From Spirodela intermedia (lineage: Eukaryota > Streptophyta > Magnoliopsida > Alismatales > Araceae): a stretch of DNA of 61,391 bases. The number at the start of each line of letters is the position of its first letter. The stretch's first letter is position 1. The position numbers and the translations under genes are program-made. The notes beneath the pieces were generated by a model. The model made no database searches. It saw only the letters and a program-made list of their open reading frames with translations, and was not told the DNA's origin. The stretch spans positions 1 to 61,391 of the forward strand of contig CACVBZ020000007.1 of assembly GCA_902729315.2 (NCBI GenBank), in the 5' to 3' direction. This document shows positions 12,650 through 23,900 of the stretch, in pieces.

Positions 12650-14301
12650 AAAGTTAATGAGATATATGCATAAATTATTCTGTTTGTATGAATCGCGGTT
12701 GTCGTTATCGCTCTTCTCTCCTCGCTACTGCCCGATTCGTTAGCCTGAAGCCCTCCAATATCGGTCGAGCCTCGTCCACGCGTGTGGCTCGGGGAGGGTA
12801 GTCCTCGGAAATTGAAGGGAAAGACGAGATTTCGCATCATCCCGGAGAGCACCGCCTCCAGCTGTTCGGCGCACGAGTGGCGAAGAGAGAGAGATAGAGA
12901 TGGGCATGATATCAAGGCAAAGATACGCTGCTGCCCGTGGAAATGGTCAGTCCTCGAGCACTTTCTCTCACTTGTCCTGGAAAGCTCCCGACAAGGAAAG
13001 CCGCCGTCCTCACCCTCCCGAAGACAACAACTACCCCCACTCTCTCTCTATCTCTATCGCTTCCTGCTGTCCGTACAAGAACGGTGAACAGAAGGGGGCA
13101 TTTATGGAGGAGGGTTGTAGCCGTTGAAATCCACGTGATTCGTGACGAATGGAATTGGATCGAGTCCTCGGCCAGTTACTACCTTCAATACTATTTCGTT
13201 GCGTAAACTCCAAATTTGTATTTCATATTAATCGACTTGAATTCAGAGTCAAAAGCATGAGCCGCACGGCCCGAGTCCCGACTCCCTGAGCTCAAAGGCG
13301 GGAGACCCATCGAGCACGTGCGCTGGCTTTGGAGGTTCGGCCTAGCACTGTGGGAAGAGAGAGAAAGATGGATATATTGCATCACCTAGCTTCATTAGTC
13401 AAACGAGCTATGAAATCTTGAGTCAGAAAAACGAGTCAACGGAAGGCGAATCTGGAATCGTGCTTTACAAATAAATACCTTTGTGACTTCATTAATCGCC
13501 CTTTCGTATTGTACGTAATACCAAATAGAGAGAGAGAGAGAGGTAGACGAGAAGAGTCAACTCTCGCTGTTGATTCTTAGGACTGGCTAATTTATTGCAC
13601 GGTCGACTCGAGCTTGTGTTTGACCGCGACTGTTGTGGGAGAAAGAGGAGAGAGAGAGAGAGATAGATGATCTCAGTAAATGAGAGACCTCTAGCGGCAG
13701 GCTTTCCCAGGGGCGGTGGTGACCGGGCAACAGTAGCTGTTCAGAGAGACTGCGCTGCTCTCTTCCTCCCGCGGAAACACGGGGGGAGAGAGGGAGAAGG
13801 GGGGGTCCCTTACAGACGGCTCATCTTCTCTATCATCCTGTCGTCCTACTCGTTCCGTTCGTTACGGGTCCCCCCTTCCTCTGCGCAATGCAGGCAGGTT
13901 AGGGAGAGAGAGAGAGAGAGCGCCGTAACGCGTCCTTGAAAAGAAAGCTGTGCAGAAGTCTCAAAGGTTTCTGTTCTTCTTTTCCGTCCTGTAAAGAGAG
14001 TGAACGTACGGGATGATCATCTCGATTGTGGGACAGTCATAGAGTGAGAGACGCGGGGGGTGGAGGTTGCTCCAACATCCTGGTACGTGCGTTGATACGA
14101 CCAGCACACGTGCAAACAATGGAGTTGCTAGGACAGGGGGTGTGCGTGGGACCTCCTCACTCTCTGTACGCCCACCCTGCGAGGAAACCAGCCTGAGGGT
14201 TTTCGAAACTGCGCTTTCGCTTTTTTTAGCCTCTTCTCCGTTCCCATCTCTCTCCCTCCTCCCTCCTGCCCCTCTCTCTCGCTCCCCCTCTCGGCTCTGC
14301 G
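12650..14301 (+). promoter_or_regulatory. GC-rich upstream region and leader of the MYB gene
   Basis: Base composition changes sharply at about 12.65 kb from AT-rich to GC- and CpG-rich. Several (GA)n runs (about 13528-13545, 13645-13668, 13900-13920) precede the MYB start. GA/CT runs are common in plant leaders and promoters and can bind BPC/GAGA-type factors. I cannot place the transcription start or a TATA box with confidence. Overlapping open frames on both strands here show no protein family and are expected in GC-rich DNA. Confidence 0.4.
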
Positions 14302-15660
14302 ATGATGACGATGAAACACATCCACTCCCCGCTGGACATAGTGTTCGCCGACATGGGCTTCCTCGCCATTGGCCCCTCATCCTCCCCCCTTGCTGGGGGA
14401 GGACGAGTCCTCGATAGGGATAGGCCCCTCGGGGACACCTCTCTCATCGAAGTCCACCGAGAGAAGGCGGGGGACGACGCTAGCGAGGACTCCTCGTTCA
14501 TTGGGAGCGGAGAGACCATTGCCCGCGGGATGGAGGATCCCTGCAGCAAGAAGCGGACCGGAGAGGGAACACAGTCCAAGCTCTGCGCCAGGGGACACTG
14601 GAGACCGGCCGAAGACGCCAAGCTAAGGGTGCTGGTCTCCCTCCACGGCCCTCAGAACTGGAACCTGATAGCAGAGAAGCTAGAGGGGAGATCGGGTACA
14701 GCCGGCTATTATTTCTGCTCACCATATGCAACCATGCCGATAAAACGCAGTATAATCGTGACCCGTATCTGATTTTATTCTCTGAGAAGGGAAGAGCTGC
14801 AGGCTGCGGTGGTTCAACCAGCTCGACCCTCGGATAAACAGGAGGGCCTTCACGGAGGAGGAGGAGGAGAAGTTGATGGCTGCCCACCGGGCCTATGGTA
14901 ACAAGTGGGCCCTAATAGCGAGGCTCTTCCCCGGGCGGACCGACAACGCTGTGAAGAACCACTGGCATGTGATCATGTCGCGCAAGTACAGGGAGCAGTC
15001 CCTCGCCTACCGGAGGAGGAAGCTCTCTCAGGCCGTTCACCGGAGGAACCTCAGCGAAGAACGGCAGACCCCTCCTCCCATATCCCCCTTCTCCCTCCGC
15101 GGAGAGAAGACCCCTCTTGATTTTCTTCCCGGTGACAACTCTCTCTCTCTCTCTCTTTCCCCCCCTCTCCCTCTCGCTCGCTCGCTCGCTCGCTCCGGTC
15201 TCACAGAACAAATGGTGGTCAGAGGACGATCAGTGTCCAGTGGAGGGGTAGTTTTCACTATTTAGGGACTGGGGCTCTGCTGAGTTCCGGTGAGCCGCTC
15301 ATCGGTAACTTCGGAGGCTAGCTCACACACTGCAGATATTTTGAAGAAAAAGAAATCAAAGTGAAACCAGCTCTCCCTTAGAAATCGTCAGCGAGTTAGA
15401 TTCCTGCCGACTTCTCTTTTGTCGTCAATTAATCTTCTTCATTCTGGTTTTGAAATGCAGGACCACAATGCAAGAACGGGACCGGGGGGGAGGAGACAAC
15501 CCAGAGGTCTTCTCCACCGATGGTGGTTGCCACGCAGCAGTTGACCCGCTTTGCTTCTGGCTTCTCGGACTCGTCGTCCGTGGAGGAGGCCCTGCAGATT
15601 GACAATACCACTCTCCCCCCCCCGTTTTTCATAGATTTCCTCGGAGTTGGAGCGACCTAA
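14302..15660 (+). CDS. R2R3-MYB transcription factor, subgroup 21 (MYB105/MYB117/MYB52-54 type)
   Basis: This is a nuclear DNA-binding transcription factor. Exons are 14302-14695, 14790-15131 and 15461-15660. All junctions are phase 1 and the joined frame gives about 311 residues, ending at TAA 15658-15660. R2 spans about residues 95-146, with [25 protein letters not shown] and [15 protein letters not shown]3 spans about 147-198, starting FTEEEEE and running through [19 protein letters not shown] to KNHWHVIM. The spaced Trp residues (W100, W120, W139, then Phe in place of the first Trp of R3, W171, W190) are present. The first intron sits at the conserved Gly-Lys position of R2. The third exon ends in [11 protein letters not shown], a C-terminal motif I associate with this subgroup, which fixes the last splice. 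The start is the first ATG after an in-frame TAG at 14227. Subgroup 21 members act in organ boundaries, axillary meristems and secondary walls. Which member this is cannot be told. The coding DNA is far richer in GC than the other genes here. Confidence 0.88.
15139..15195. repeat. CT microsatellite in MYB intron 2
   Basis: A (CT)n run, then C-rich and (CGCT)n sequence, begins a few bases after the proposed donor at 15132. Reading through it gives a Leu/Ser repeat and a stop at 15265, which would be the product if the intron were retained. Confidence 0.8.
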
Positions 15661-16620
15661 AGAGAAGAATGGCAAACTAATGAATAACCAAACAAGTTTA
15701 CTTTTATAGAAGAGAAGGGAGCTTCTGAAACTATGAGGCGTTGGTGTCCTTTGGTACATATAATTCATATTGATCTCCGAGGGACTTCCGCGTAGCAAGA
15801 CTAGACTAACTGGTTACTTTTTGTCGTTATTCCTCCTCTTTCACTTATTTATCTTCTTCTTTCCTTTGTTTTGACACTACTGAATTTTCCAAGCCTCTAC
15901 TTCGAATGTAGCATTCCCGTTTCTAGGTTTCGTACTCCCCTTCCTGCACGAAGAGCTAGTTCTTGATCATCCCCATTACGTCGTTGGTCGCTGGAAGCTG
16001 TCAGAGCTCGCCGAAGCCCTGCGATAATATTCTCAAGCGAGAGCCGTCGACTGGACCTCCGTGGTTTATGTTTCCGGCTTAGTTTAGGATCGCAGAAGAG
16101 TCCGACATGATGAAAGAAGGCAAGGAGAGACTATGGAAGACATTGTAGTAATAAGAGTATCACCAGATAGGCCTTCCCGTCTCCTTCTCCAAATACACCG
16201 ATTGAGACTGAACGCCTTCAATGGACTCCTACTCGCTCGAGATGCAACACAGTAGGAAGCGAAGACCTATCTCCGGGGGGGGGAGAAAACTGGAGTTTTC
16301 TATCTTCCTCTGTGGTGAAGACCTAACTGACGATGCGAGAACGGCACTATGGATCATCTGGGAGGGGGCGACATATGTACAACCAGAAAGAAACGGGCTC
16401 TCCGAGAAGTGGAGGCTGCACTTGAGGAGAGGAAGAGCCCTCCTATCTGCTACGCTGCAGAGGGAAACCCACGTTACCGTTCTTCCATGTATCCCCTGCC
16501 TTCGCCCTTCGAAAGGAAAGTACCTCTCTCACTGTCCTGAACGACGCCATGTCTACTTGTGAGTGTCATGGTGAGCACCACATCACCCTCTCCTTCCTCA
16601 AGAAAATACGTAGAGAAATT
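15661..16620. other. GC-rich region downstream of MYB with unassigned open frames
   Basis: The first part is presumably the MYB 3' untranslated region. At 16221-16562 and 16349-16540 two overlapping plus-strand frames are open in GC-rich sequence. I do not recognise either product, and both lie in different frames of the same DNA, so at most one could be real. They could be a gene fragment or chance. The GC-rich composition ends abruptly near 16.6 kb. Confidence 0.35.
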
Positions 16621-19190
16621 TATATTATTTATTTGATAATCTACAACGAAGAATTCCGAAGAAGGCTCCGGGAGTGATTAGACTAGCCAAGGAGAAGAGT
16701 TTGACATAATGAGATAATGTGCGCCACACATTTCCTCCAATATTTACAATCAAACAGACAACTCCCCTCCTGGTCAGAGTGTAGTTTTATCCATTTACCG
16801 GGAAATAATATCACAAATAGAAAATAAAAGGAATACATCTATCTCTCTATATACATATAGATTAAGTCACTGGTTGGGTACATGGTTTGACGTTTGTGAT
16901 TTCATAAATTAAAAGTTACATTAAAATAATATATGAATACATGTTGAACTAGTTATGAAACTTGAGCCTAACTCCTTTTGATTCATTAAAAAGATAAATT
17001 AAAGAAGAAAATAGAATATTAAATATGGTGAATAGTATTAAGGATAGATGTTTTTTGAAACATAGTGAAGATAAGTGATTTGTCCAAATCTCAACAAGTA
17101 ATTAATACTTTAAAGCTCTATATCACACTTAATATACCTTATGAATCTAAAAAAATTGTAGATGTAGGTGTCGAGTCTTTTTTGAGCTTGTCACATAGAT
17201 TGTGGGGTGGGTGTTGAATTGAACTTTTAAGTTGAATCTTATTTTGCATCTTGAAATCATTTTCTTAAGTTGAATCCTATGAGTATAGAGAGAGAGTGAG
17301 TGATAGAGAGAGACAGGGGAGAGAAGAACTTGTTTTTATAGTGATATGGTTAATTCTTTTGGCTTACATTTACTTTCAAAACCACAGTTCTAGTATTACT
17401 ATTCTTGTCATAAAAATGTAAATGATTTTATGAGATCAGCACCTCTTTTAAGATACAATATGCAAGCCAGATTTCCTTCATCTTGACTTAATTTAGGTGA
17501 CATGCTCCTTTTATCTTTAGCTTATTGGGCCAAATAATTAGTTGGTGAACCATAATGTGCTGCACATGTGCCTAAAGTATATAGAAAAAGACCCTAATGT
17601 GCTTCCTAAAGGGCTAGTTAAATGCCCATATCTATGATAGTCTTTCAAATAAAAATCATTTTAATTACTTGTACAATAACTTTAGACTAGTATCCCTTTA
17701 GGTGAAATTGTAAATTCATCAATCTTTTAGAAGTCATTGCAAATTGAATCCTTTGAGTTTCAATGATTTTTCACTTTATCACATTCAATTACCTTTTCAA
17801 TGGATGGTTGCAAGAACATGCATCTGCCATCATTTTTAAGATAAGAATTTTTGTTTTAATTAATCATGGAAAAGTAATGATGATTGTTATGTGAATTTCA
17901 GTTGATTTATATGAGACATTTCATATATTTCTTATGTTATAACATTACGATTCTAATTAATGTCTAATTAAGCTTTGTCATCATCAAAATGCTGAAAGTC
18001 CTTCAACAATAGGAAAGGTTATTGGTCATATGTATAAGTTCATGCATAATATTACAAATAAAATTTATTTAACCAGATAAACTTTGAGAGACTAAAAAAG
18101 TGTAATATTGATGAGTAATAGAGATCTATTTCTTATCATCACTTGAGAAACTCATGATCATTAGATCTAAAAAATTGATTACTTATTCTATTTTAGTCTT
18201 ACATTAATGTTAAATATCTTAAAATGTCTTACAAGGGTTCATCATGTATATCTCATAAGCATCAATGAGGTCAAAACATAGACAAATTTAAAATAGACCA
18301 TAAGAATTCATGTAGTGCGTACGTTTTAAAAGTTTTGATATCAAGAAATTAGTAGAAACATTGAAGTGTAGCTAATTTTAAATTCATGATATAATACAAT
18401 AATGTATAAATGCATGCAAATGCAATAAGTTAGAAATACGATTTTAGAATAAGTGAAATGATTAAAATATTTTTAAGTATCTAATCTTATGTTGGTATTA
18501 TTATTTTGACGATTAGAGAGATCAACCTAGCAATCTTTAGATAGTAACTTTCTATTACCCTTAAAATGTGAATTGTCATGTGCTGAGTTAAATAATTTGA
18601 ACAAGGTGAAAGCCGCTCAAGAGAAAACTATTTCAAGTGAAAATTTATACTCTACATGATGAAAATGATTTTCAAGTGAAAATTGGCATCATGGTTAAAT
18701 TACATGAGTCAATGAATGTTGATTGGAAGAGGAGCACAATGCAGTAGATAATTGGTAAAAATTCAAAGATTTCAAATTATTGTGAATATTACAAGTGAGT
18801 AAGGATACTCTACACACACACACATTGAGTAGTCAAATTTAGGAAAAATCGTGTCCCTAATTTGGCTGTCAACAAAAATTTGTAAGGATTGTTGATAACC
18901 CATTACGTGTGTATTAAAAGGACATTTTAGCCACGATTAGGGTTTTGAAAGAATAGAAATGAAATATTTAGAGAGTGTGTTTCCATGCCATCCCTCTTCC
19001 TCTTATAACTCTAAACTACTTATCTTCATCCTTGGACACAAAGAGGATCAAGAAAAATAGTAATGCTCAGGCCTTCACTGATTCTATCCTCCATCAGAAG
19101 ATGCCTCAAGTGAAAGGTTTTTTGAGTTATAAAAGTTGTGGGCCAAACTACAAGAACATAAAATTGTTCTTAACTTTGTTCTTGGTTTGC
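16621..19190. other. AT-rich intergenic DNA
   Basis: No gene or RNA is recognisable. It holds a short GA microsatellite (about 17285-17325), a small (CA)n run (about 18812-18824) and a phrase near 17965-17995 (TTTGTCATCATCAAAATGC) like the copia-LTR phrase at 8.3 kb in the opposite orientation. It is probably decayed transposon sequence. Confidence 0.45.
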
Positions 19191-19194
19191 TGAT

Positions 19195-19375
19195 AATATC
19201 ATATAACCTTGTTGAGGGCTAGATCTTTAGTAGTTGGTCACTAGAGCCTTATGATTTTAACCTCAACATTTATCACATAGGTTTGGTGAGGCCTAGATAT
19301 TCACCAGTTGATCACCTGAGCCATAGGATTCAGAACAAAAACTTACTGAGACCAAGATATTCACATGAACCTTGT
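19195..19375. repeat. Degenerate tandem repeat, about 60-75 bp period
   Basis: The phrase pattern TTG(T/G)TGAGG-C-TAGAT(C/A)TT-A-CAGTTG-TCAC-(A/T)GAGCC-TA-GAT recurs about two and a half times with much variation. It looks like an old minisatellite and has no coding sense. Confidence 0.4.
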
Positions 19376-20976
19376 TAAAGACAGTTTTATTGTGCTTAGT
19401 GGAACCATATGATTTTTTCTTTAGCGAATGGAGTAGGCAAGAGTGACCTCCCACTACGCTACAAACTATAAGATCACTTGAATGTGTCATCTGGTTTCAT
19501 TTGCGTGCAAATGTTCTTTAGAAGTCTGTAACCACGATATAAACATCTATTCCCATCAAAATGGCTGATTTACATAAACTTCACTGTCTCTGCCTCCATA
19601 TCTTGGCACACCAGATTCGGTTACTGCTTGCAATCTCCATTGCAGGGAGCAGGCAGCAGAATAAATGTGCTTTCGGATGCATGGTCACCTGCACAAAGGA
19701 ATCTCTAGCAACATCAGAGTCACTACTGAACTCGATTAGAATATAAATAAGCATCCCATATTGTACACAACCAAAAGCTCTATCAGGACATGCGGTACTT
19801 GCATCATTTCTTCAAATATATGCATGAAATTCACTACCCTCTGTTCAATGATCTGAGTTTTATTTACGGCATTCGTCCAAGAGGAAGCCTCTAAGCTTCG
19901 ATATTTGAAAAAAATAGAGATCAATTAGGTTGATAGATCCAAACGTATTGACCTGAAAAATTTTATGATGAGGAGAAAGTGCTTGAACAGTAAAGATGCA
20001 GAAAATACAGAGGGCATGAGTAAAGATGTTGCACGTAGTAAAGATGGACATGATTTTGAAAAATTACAAAGAGTGACGACAGAGGTTTTTCATTAATGAC
20101 CTTTCTGCCATGTTGACACCCTGTAATCTGTGGATAATAAATTCCGAGCATAAAATAGTTATAGCACACGCTTTCCATGTCATCAATCCTTTTACAAATC
20201 TGTCAGTCCACCAGCAGGATTTTTATATGAAGATCTAATGGTACATACACTTTTTTGGGTTCCGAAACACCTGTTGAAAGTACAGAGAAGATAAAATTAG
20301 CATAAACGAAGAAAATAATGGACGTGACTAAAAAACACTGCTTGCCGGGAGACCACAGTTGCGCTAGCATTTTAAAACAACTGCTTGGGTCCCCACAATC
20401 TGACGAAGACAACCCAGGGAAGATGACATAAGAAGAAGAGTAATATGGGAAAATAAAAGGGAATCATGAATCATCACGCAAGAAGTTTCTCACCAAAACC
20501 CTACTCAGGCTTCTGCTTGAAACAGAAACAATTCCAATGAAGTCCAAAGACATAATTTCTAAAAGCAGGAGTTTCACTGGTTATTTAAAAGCAATCGAAA
20601 TAAGGTAACAGAAGACGGATACCCTATGAAACATATTCTGAAAAATAAGAACAATACTGTACAGATTCCAAAGCCATGTCGTTAGTCACCAAGGCAACAT
20701 ATGAAGCTTTACAGTTTATCATTTAAATGATGGATATGTCAAGCCCACTTGATGAAGACTCACCCAAAGTTGACTCTCATAATAAACGAGTTTCCATGCA
20801 GGACACTACCATGACAACATGCCCCTTCTTGGGATGCTCCATAGAGCAAACATGACTATGCAAACTTCCTGCCATTTCATCAAGTTTCACCAATTCAATG
20901 TTATCTGTCTGGAGAGGTGGAAACCCTAAACAGCAGACAAGGAGACTCTCATCTCATAACTTCTCAAAAGCTACAT
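19376..20976. other. Downstream region of the PPR gene
   Basis: No second gene is visible. Sequence nearest 20976 is likely 3' untranslated sequence of the minus-strand PPR gene. Its composition is intermediate between the gene and the AT-rich DNA beyond. Short open frames on both strands here have no family resemblance. Confidence 0.45.
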
Positions 20977-23900
20977 CTAAAACGCAGAGTTGAGCACAGT
21001 GTTCAAACATCTTTCTGTTCTGGAGCCTCTCTCATCAAAGCCCGCTTGCGAAAGAAGATTTGACAAGAAACCTTTTCCATCATCATTCTCGCCTCTTTTG
21101 TCATTGGTACTGCTTAGACTGCTAATGAGAGACCAATGAGTCTCAAACTCAGGTAGAAGCCCGCATTGCTGCATTTTCCCAAGAATTTCTGATGTCTTAT
21201 GTATATTCTTCTCAAGACGATATCTATCAAGGACAAGTTGAAACATGCCACTAGAAGGAACATGGCTAGATCCCACCATAACATCCAAAAGCTGTTCCGC
21301 ATCACTGGTTTTTCCATGACCACAAAGGCCCCGAATGAGCATTTCATATGACTCCATGTCAGGCTGGACTTTGATGTTCAACATCTCGGCATGAATATCA
21401 AGAGCTTCATCAAAAGCACAGGAAGAAACCAACCCCTTAAGGACAAGATTATAACTCTTTTCACTTGGAAAACTGCCGCCCTTTATCAGCATCAAATTAA
21501 GCAGATTTACTGACGTATTTACCCTTCCAAGTCTACAGAAGCATTCCACTAGAATGTCATAATTTGCCTTAGTGGGAATCAGATCCTTGTCTTGCAATCG
21601 ACTTAGAAGCAATTCGGCCTCGTCAATCTTGAAACGTTGCAGAAGGCTCTTGATTAATATGGTCTGGGTTACAGCGCCATACTTCCAACATTTATTTTCC
21701 ATTTTTTGACAGAGTCTGAGGGCTTCATTGTGTCTCTGGTGCCTACACAAGTAATCCACAGAAATTCTGAGGCTGCGATTAGTGGGTTGCATTCCTTTAG
21801 AGATCATGGTGTTCAGGGAGTCAACAGACTTTTGACCATCTCCACACCTGTGATAGCCATGGACAAGAAAATTGTAAGAAAATTGATCAGGAATATAGTG
21901 CCTCTGTCTCATTTCATCCAAAACAAGATCCACAACAGAACTATTTCCTTTCTTTAAAAAATGGAACATCAGGATATTGTATATGGTTTGAGGGGCGTAT
22001 GCATGTTCTCTCAGCATATGCTCTTTCAGATTCAGCCCAACATGTACAAGACCAACTGAACAGCTGAGACAAACTAGATCTCGGTAGGCCGATATGTCTA
22101 GGGGTACATTCATTTTGAGCACAATACAGAGTAATTCGTATGCCCCTCTCAAGTTCTTTTCCTGACAACGATGCTGAATAATTATGTTCAATATGCTTTC
22201 AACAGGCAATAACAAATCTCCCATACATAGTTTCTGCAGCTGACGGCTATTATTTTTGTTGCCCCCTACCCTACACAATTCATCCAACAATGCCCTGGAG
22301 AGGGGAGAATAACCCTCTAATTCCTTACTGAAGATAAGCTTCTTTAAAGGTCGGCTAGCTTTCTCGATTCTGCTAGACCCAAGTAGCATGTAGGCGATGA
22401 TTTCCCACATACCCGGAGAGAGACTGACAGTTGTCTCGATCATGAGATCAATCACATGGAAAGCTTCCATAAACTTTTTCTCCCTATAAAGCCCTGCGAT
22501 AAGACATTCATAGCATGATTGTTCCAGGACATGGGGGGTCACCTTGAAGACCTCGTCAACAAGAGCATGGCCCATGGTTGTGAAGCCAACGTCGCACAGC
22601 TCCTTGACAAAAGTACTGCAGATAGCTGGAATCAACTGAGGACGTGTCAGGGACATGATCTCAAAGAGCTCAAATGCCTCCTCAAACATTTCGTGCTCTA
22701 GTAGGAAATGAAGGATCAAATTGACATTCTTAAACTCAGGTAACCAGTTACAACCTTGAAGGCCATCCCAGAGTTCATGGAATCTATGCACGTCCTTTTC
22801 TTTGTAGAAAGCTGTGACAAAAGCCATAAAAGGCTCTGCCTCGATGGGCAGTCTTCTGTGGAGCAACACGTCCAACATCATCCTTGCTTTATCTGAAACC
22901 CCTTTCTTGTAGAAAGCAAGAAGTAGCAGGTTGACGGTGTGATCGTCCAGGTACTTGCACAGCTCAGGGATCTCCTCTAGCACATGCACAGCTTCCTTGA
23001 CCTTGCAAGGTCTCGATGTAACAAGAGTCTCCAGCAATTTCGAGTACGTGGAGAAAGAAAGGCTTTCTCCAATCTGAGCAGCTTCCTCCACCATCTTGAT
23101 GGCAGCTTCAGCCCCACCCTTCCTGCATTCCTCCTGTACCAGGAGATCGAAGTTTGGAGCCATGGCATCATCTAAGATCCTATTTAGTCTCCTCTCAAGC
23201 ATTCGAATATCAGTGTCGAGGAACAACCCATTCCCCAGAAAATCGAAGAATTCAGCTTTCGAAGAATGCAGGCCGTTGTCCCTCTTGACCTTCACTTGCA
23301 GGTCACCAAGTCCTAGTACAGAGAAAGCCATGGAAACAGTGTCCTCGAGTGGGGACAGAGAAACAAGACCAATATCGACCATCTCCCCAAGAACAAGCTT
23401 AACCTCAACAAATCTTCTCATCATACAGAGCCCAGCTAATACGACTCTGAAAGTTGACATTTCGGTCTTTATCCCTTTTTCCATCATGTCAGCACAGACT
23501 TCCTTCAAACATTCCCACATCCCTTCCTTTGACAGGGCACCGAGAAGGGCATTACATGCGTGAACATCGGGCTTTAGCATCCTCGTGTAGAGCTCAGACA
23601 TATAGCGGGAAGCATTTCTCAGGTTTCCCTCTCTACAACTCCACCGGATAAAGATCCCGAAGGTTTTTGCATCTGACTCGAAGCCCAACACCTCCAAGCT
23701 CTGCATGAACGACCATGCCTTGTCAGTACCACAAGTCTTGGACATGGAGAACAGTATCTGGTGGCAGACGCTGGCTCTGGGCATGTGTTTCCATTCTTTC
23801 AAGAATTTCAAGAGATCTTCAAAGTCACTTTTCCTGCTATATGCATCAGCGATCGAGTCCAGAGACTTGCAGCCGCAATGGATTCCGAGGTTCCTGACTC

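Noticed and set aside
13961-15258. Minus-strand open frames across the MYB gene
   Set aside because: GC-rich coding DNA leaves the antisense frames open; the plus frame carries the clear R2R3 domain.
15132-15265. MYB protein ending at the stop at 15265
   Set aside because: The tail would be microsatellite-coded, while a phase-compatible third exon supplies the family C-terminal motif.
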